Origin: Methylobacter sp. S3L5C
Lineage (GTDB): Bacteria; Pseudomonadota; Gammaproteobacteria; Methylococcales; Methylomonadaceae
DNA length: 64,000 bases
NCBI RefSeq assembly: GCF_022788635.1
Contig: NZ_CP076024.1
Span: forward strand, 3,573,503-3,637,502
Direction: 5' to 3'
Made by a program: the position numbers and the translations under genes. Of the stretch, positions 61,023-64,000 are shown piece by piece. Each line of letters starts with the position of its first letter. Within the stretch, counting starts at the first letter, position 1. The notes below the pieces were generated by a model. It searched no databases. It had not been told where the DNA came from and saw only the letters and a program-made list of their open reading frames with translations.

Positions 61023-61570
61023 ATACCCTCAAATAAGGCGCGTTCCGCCGCACGTCGCGTGACCAGACCTGCCAGCTTGATCTTTTTACCGTCTACCGTA
61101 GCAAACACCCAACGATCAAACTCGGCAGCAGCACCGGCAAAATCACCGGCTTTTAGCTTTATCCGTAAAGTTGAGTCGCAGTAATTACCCTGGCCAATGT
61201 TAAAGACCAGACTTACCAAGGCATCAAACTGGTTAGGGGTTAAATCAGGACGGGTAATGGAGCTGATAAACTCGGCCACTTGCTGGGTATCGTTACGCAG
61301 TAAGGTATCGGCTTGGGCAGGACTGATAAATAAACCAGCCGCTTCACGCGTTAACTTGCGGATACTCCGACAGGCATAAATAATGCGCTGCAAAGCCGTG
61401 GCATCAAAAGCCTTAAACAGTAAGTGATCACGAGTCGGTAAAATAACATGACCGTAACCAATGGTGAGCTTATTAGTCGGGCATAAATACGCCTTTAGCT
61501 TTAAGCCTTCACTGGTTTTGATGATATTAAGCCCGGCTGTGCCGAGAATGTAGTGGGGTTGTGTTTTCAT
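61019..61570 (-). CDS. Phage lysozyme (GH24 muramidase)
   Basis: The 183 residues have the GH24 core: KTSEGLKLKAYLCPTNKLTIGYGHV with catalytic Glu (about 21) and the usual Thr; Cys stands where T4 lysozyme has Asp, as in several P2/P21-type endolysins. FDALVSLVFNIGQGNY and LVTRRAAERALFEGI complete the family pattern. The N-terminus is not strongly hydrophobic, so holin-dependent export is likely. Confidence 0.88.
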   Translation of the reverse strand: MKTQPHYILGTAGLNIIKTSEGLKLKAYLCPTNKLTIGYGHVILPTRDHLLFKAFDATALQRIIYACRSIRKLTREAAGLFISPAQADTLLRNDTQQVAEFISSITRPDLTPNQFDALVSLVFNIGQGNYCDSTLRIKLKAGDFAGAAAEFDRWVFATVDGKKIKLAGLVTRRAAERALFEGI

Positions 61571-61626
61571 GGTGCCAGTGTAAAGACTGGCACGACTAAG
61601 GGGATTTAGCAGGTCTTCGTATGCGC

Positions 61627-61723
61627 GGTAGAGACGCGCTTTATCGCGTCTGAATGTACGGTAATTAGTACAGGTGTGATAAATCAGACGCGATAAATCA
61701 GGCGCGATAAAGCGCGTCTCTAC
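61627..61723. repeat. Cluster of REP-like palindromes between lysozyme and mor
   Basis: GGTAGAGACGCGCTTTATCGCGTCTG is followed, after ~32 bases, by CAGACGCGATAAATCAGGCGCGATAAAGCGCGTCTCTAC. The outer units are inverted copies of each other. The last GTAG carries the mor stop codon (TAG at 61720-61722, minus strand). Confidence 0.8.
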
Positions 61724-62124
61724 AACGAAAAAATATCCAGCTGCCTATCCAGCCTGACCGTATTGCAAATCTTGTTAACCTGTCGCTCGGTAATGCCATG
61801 CTCCAACGCCATTGTTGATTGAAATATACCCTGAGCAAAGCCCTTAAGAATCTTCTGATTACGTAGCGCCCTAATAGCGACGGCTGCTCGTGGTATCTGG
61901 ATAACCTCATTGCCATACAGCTCACACAGCTGCACAAAGGCAGCAAAGCCCAGCAACTCGGCTAGCCTATGAGTCGGCAGGGGATTTTTTGGAATGGCGA
62001 CATGCACGCCGGGGTAATGCAATAACAAAACCATGGCAGTTTGCTGGCCACAGTAGCTGGCTATTTCCTGCATTCGCTCGGGAATTAATTCGGGGGGCAG
62101 ATCAAACAAGGGCAAGGATGGCAT
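61720..62124 (-). CDS. mor: Mor-family transcription activator
   Basis: The 134 residues from the ATG at 62124 (GGAG seven bases upstream) match Mor: MPSLPLFDLPPELIPERMQEIASYCG, a central dimerisation part, and a C-terminal helix-turn-helix (MALEHGITERQVNKICNTV). Mor turns on middle/late genes with host RNA polymerase. The last residues RQLDIFSL end in a TAG within a REP-like repeat. An N-terminal extension to 62244 overlaps a terminator and is not likely. Confidence 0.87.
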   Translation of the reverse strand: MPSLPLFDLPPELIPERMQEIASYCGQQTAMVLLLHYPGVHVAIPKNPLPTHRLAELLGFAAFVQLCELYGNEVIQIPRAAVAIRALRNQKILKGFAQGIFQSTMALEHGITERQVNKICNTVRLDRQLDIFSL

Positions 62125-62191
62125 GGCAAGCTCCAATAAAATAAAGGTAACCGCCACCATTATAAATAATGTTCCTCTATTGAGCGTACAT

Positions 62192-62214
62192 AAAAAACCC
62201 CGCGTTAGCAGGGT
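62192..62214 (-). terminator. Intrinsic terminator upstream of mor
   Basis: On the minus strand CCCTGC-TAAC-GCGGGG is followed by TTTTTT. It should end the transcript of the preceding genes and leave mor under its own promoter, or act as an antitermination point. Confidence 0.8.
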
Positions 62215-62311
62215 TAGTGTGGACATTACTGAGAATAGGCTCATATAAGCCAGTCCTGAGTATATTTTTTGTCAAATCTAAACTTTTTTGTGCCTTTCGT
62301 CGATATCTAAT

Positions 62312-62728
62312 TTAACAACTTTGGGTCGTATTGCGCTTATCTGCTACTGCCCATGATTCAACCTTAAACTTAGCATCATAGGTAGCGATTCCGGTACATG
62401 TGGCACTATCCAGTGCCGTCATCTCCAACGGCCATAAGACAATCTCAGCCAATCCCAATGTAAAGACATCAGCCGCTACATAAAAAACGGCCCTCACTTT
62501 GCTGGCTTGATTAAATCCAGACTGGAATTCAAAGATATCCTGCTTATTGCCATTCGCCGCAGTATCGATCATTTTGGGCGCACCTAACTGGATAATTAAT
62601 GATTGCCGAGAACTCCCTATACCTATGCCTGATAAATCCGCAGGGCCTGGCTGCGATATTGCTTTATAGGCTGAACAGCCTGCTAATTGCATAGATAGCG
62701 CTACCATAATGATTATCTTATTTCTCAT
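62312..62728 (-). CDS. Prophage-borne lipoprotein (possible moron)
   Basis: The 138 residues have a clear lipobox (SMQLAGC) and DLSGIGIGSSRQSLIIQLGAPKMID, reminiscent of small BamE/SmpA-like lipoproteins, then a hydrophobic helix near 90-105. It has its own flanking spacers on both sides and a terminator downstream, the arrangement of a moron expressed from the lysogen. A surface-altering role is an inference. Confidence 0.6.
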   Translation of the reverse strand: MRNKIIIMVALSMQLAGCSAYKAISQPGPADLSGIGIGSSRQSLIIQLGAPKMIDTAANGNKQDIFEFQSGFNQASKVRAVFYVAADVFTLGLAEIVLWPLEMTALDSATCTGIATYDAKFKVESWAVADKRNTTQSC

Positions 62729-62799
62729 GCTTTAGCCTGTTTTATGTTGAAAAAGTAAAGGGTGCACAGTATGGCACCATTTTATTAATCATTATGTTT

Positions 62800-63237
62800 T
62801 TATCGTTTAAACACCCCTTTCATCATCGCTTTAATCCTTACCCGATTAGCTGCTGCCTTCTCTGGCGGATATTCCGGCGCTGACAGTTCCGGCAAGGGGT
62901 AAACCCGTGGCGGCAAGTCCTGCCTTAGCTGTCCGGGACTTGGCCAGCGCGTTGACCGGCCTGCCAAGGTTAAAAACGCTATCGTTAACCGTGGTCGGTC
63001 CAGCGCCTCATCCCAGACTATCGGCCAGCCCTTAATCACCCGATACCAAACATCGGCAGTCTGGGTGACGGTTTCACTGCTTGGGCTGCCGTCCAGATGT
63101 AATACCACCAGCGCCGATAAGCCCTTGCCTACCTCGCTCTTTAGCCAGTTAAGCAGCGCTTTGGGTGGCTCACTATCCGACTGTATAGGCCCATCATAAA
63201 TAGTGCCCTCAATAACTATCTTTGCTACTTTATTCAT
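62800..63237 (-). CDS. Uncharacterised Mu-like middle-region protein
   Basis: The 145 residues contain ALLNWLKSEVGKGLSALVVLHLDGSPSSETVTQTADVWYRVIKGWPIVWDE and a basic C-terminus (RVRIKAMMKGVFKR). No family is recognised. It overlaps the CPIC-motif gene by 8 bases and belongs to the same transcript. Confidence 0.6.
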   Translation of the reverse strand: MNKVAKIVIEGTIYDGPIQSDSEPPKALLNWLKSEVGKGLSALVVLHLDGSPSSETVTQTADVWYRVIKGWPIVWDEALDRPRLTIAFLTLAGRSTRWPSPGQLRQDLPPRVYPLPELSAPEYPPEKAAANRVRIKAMMKGVFKR

Positions 63238-63673
63238 TACCGAACCCCTCTAAGGCTGCTAAAGCCTGTGCTGTTTTTGACCGACCGATAATCTGACCAG
63301 GCATGGCCCGAGACTCTTTCATCGGTAATGGAAAAGGCGTCAACAAAAGCGCCTCTAAGACTTTCTTTAAATAATTATGATTGGTTAATGCCCTGCCACC
63401 TTTGCCTTGCAAGCTCTCCACGGTTTGTTGCATAGCCGCCGCAACCATTTCCCAAGGCGCCAAAGCTAGCGCAGACTTAGCCAACCTTAGCGCCTTATCG
63501 TTAGCCAGATCACGTGTTGTCGAGCGAAACAAACCCAGATAAGCCACCAAGGCGCTACCGGCCTCGGTGTTTAGTTTGCACAATAAACCCAACAGCTCTC
63601 GCCCTGACTCGTCTTGCACCAGGGCATCCACGCCAATACGGGCATGACAGATCGGGCATCTATTCAGTTGCAT
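63230..63673 (-). CDS. Uncharacterised phage protein with N-terminal CPIC motif
   Basis: The 147 residues begin MQLNRCPICHARIGVDALVQDESGRELLGLL; CPIC and a nearby His suggest a small zinc knuckle. The rest is helical with basic residues. The ATG at 63673 has GGAGG seven bases upstream and overlaps the previous stop codon; an extension to 63850 would read through the neighbouring gene and is rejected. A DNA-binding or replication-related role is possible. Confidence 0.65.
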   Translation of the reverse strand: MQLNRCPICHARIGVDALVQDESGRELLGLLCKLNTEAGSALVAYLGLFRSTTRDLANDKALRLAKSALALAPWEMVAAAMQQTVESLQGKGGRALTNHNYLKKVLEALLLTPFPLPMKESRAMPGQIIGRSKTAQALAALEGFGNE

Positions 63674-64000
63674 TGATAACCTCCTCTGGCTGTGCGGCAC
63701 GTAATTTAGCAAACGTCTCATAGTCCAACAGCTCAATCGATGGGTTATGTTTTTTAATGTGCGCAATAAAGGCACCGGGGGTTCTAAATTCCGGCCAGAC
63801 ATAGCAGCTCCTCTCAAGATAGCCGCCTTCCCGACAACCCTTCTTGCCATAAATGTTCACGAGTAGTGCCGCTCGCTTCGCTGGCTGCCCCTTACTGTGT
63901 AGGCAATAGAAGCGCCTGGCGATATTGCTCATTTCCGCCAGCTTGCTCTCTTTGCCACACCAAACGTCTCTACCTCTAAAGTAGCCGTCGACATAAACCA
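63660..64000 (-). CDS. Uncharacterised phage protein, 5' end beyond the window
   Basis: The frame is open to the right edge: VYVDGYFRGRDVWCGKESK precedes the internal methionine at 63932, so the protein most likely starts outside the window. Visible parts include IARRFYCLHSKGQPAKRAALLVNIYGKKGC and PEFRTPGAFIAHIKKHNPSIELLDYETF. Four cysteines are spread along it. No family is recognised. Confidence 0.6.
   Translation of the reverse strand, partial: VYVDGYFRGRDVWCGKESKLAEMSNIARRFYCLHSKGQPAKRAALLVNIYGKKGCREGGYLERSCYVWPEFRTPGAFIAHIKKHNPSIELLDYETFAKLRAAQPEEVINATE

Larger units (their letters stand above)
32766..64000 (-). mobile_element. Mu-like transposable prophage, late and middle regions (continues past the window)
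   Basis: Gene order follows Mu from Mor through lysis, gp25-gp28, portal (gp29), gp30, G-like morphogenesis protein, I, T and gp36/gp37. It then switches to a siphovirus-type tail block (tail tube, G/GT, tape measure, tip, fibres) instead of Mu's sheath and baseplate. Almost every gene overlaps or abuts the next, all leftward. The early end (repressor, transposase A and B) must lie beyond 64000. Lysis and structural genes look intact, but an IS sits between head genes and palindromic repeats have entered several sites. Confidence 0.9.

Noticed and set aside
62125-62244. N-terminal 40-residue extension of Mor
   Set aside because: It would run through an intrinsic terminator and lacks family similarity; the ATG at 62124 has a good Shine-Dalgarno.
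63674-63850. Longer start for the CPIC-motif protein
   Set aside because: The extension lies over the neighbouring gene in another frame; the ATG at 63673 has GGAGG at ideal spacing.

Overview
The window reads as a gammaproteobacterial chromosome of moderate GC. The genus cannot be fixed from sequence alone; a nitrogen-fixing methanotroph of the Methylococcales type would fit (inference). Positions 1 to about 32765 are host DNA: mostly single housekeeping and envelope genes separated by long intergenic stretches rich in small palindromic repeats. From about 32766 to the right edge lies a Mu-like transposable prophage. Nearly all its genes are on the minus strand and its early (transposase/repressor) end is beyond the window.

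Host region. A GH15-like gene is cut by the left edge. Then come a SHOCT-domain protein, a VapBC toxin-antitoxin pair flanked by two diverged copies of one intergenic repeat, and an AT-rich pair encoding a dUTPase and a membrane-anchored protein of the dCTP deaminase/dUTPase fold that has lost the deaminase catalytic residues. Further on are RbgA/YlqF GTPase, YfbR nucleotidase, exonuclease I, a CBS protein, NqrM, a GH17-like secreted glycosidase, a DD-carboxypeptidase, MlaA, a cytochrome b561, a P1B-type metal ATPase, HemG and an L,D-transpeptidase. These are followed by an IS3-family insertion sequence and a set of small envelope-stress genes (BON lipoprotein, DUF883, YqjE-like, sll1863-like, DUF3096). 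The host part ends with exonuclease III and a nitrogen block: type III glutamine synthetase, a NafY/NifX-family protein and a rhodanese.

The nitrogen block carries three sequences with the exact GG-N10-GC spacing of sigma-54 promoters. One precedes glnN and one precedes the rhodanese-nafY pair. The third precedes no protein gene; it is followed about 80 nt later by a strong intrinsic terminator, which suggests an undescribed sigma-54-dependent small RNA of about 82 nt with a CU-rich, anti-Shine-Dalgarno-like middle. A shared word, TTTGCACCAA, lies upstream of the glnN and small-RNA promoters.

Prophage. Read from right to left (direction of transcription): three middle-region genes, a lipoprotein, an intrinsic terminator, a Mor-family activator, a lysis set (GH24 lysozyme, small ORF, holin-like, nested Rz/Rz1), TraR/DksA-like protein, Mu gp25/26/27-like proteins, large terminase, DUF935 portal, gp30-like head protein with a C-terminal PBECR-type nuclease-fold domain, virion morphogenesis protein, I-like protease/scaffold, decoration-like protein, gpT major head protein, HI1506-like protein, an SGNH-hydrolase structural protein, gp36- and gp37-like proteins, tail tube, G/GT tail chaperones joined by a canonical A AAA AAC -1 slippery site, an 1854-residue tape measure and tail-tip/fibre genes. 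The head block is Mu-like, but the tail is of the long non-contractile (siphovirus) type. An ISNCY-type element with a 6-bp target duplication has inserted between the decoration and major head genes. REP-like palindromes (core GACGCG...CGCGTC) occupy the upstream region of the morphogenesis gene, lie inside the portal gene and supply the stop codon of mor. The candidate left end of the prophage is a TGTA at 32766 with two 15-bp direct repeats just inside, next to a broken host reading frame.
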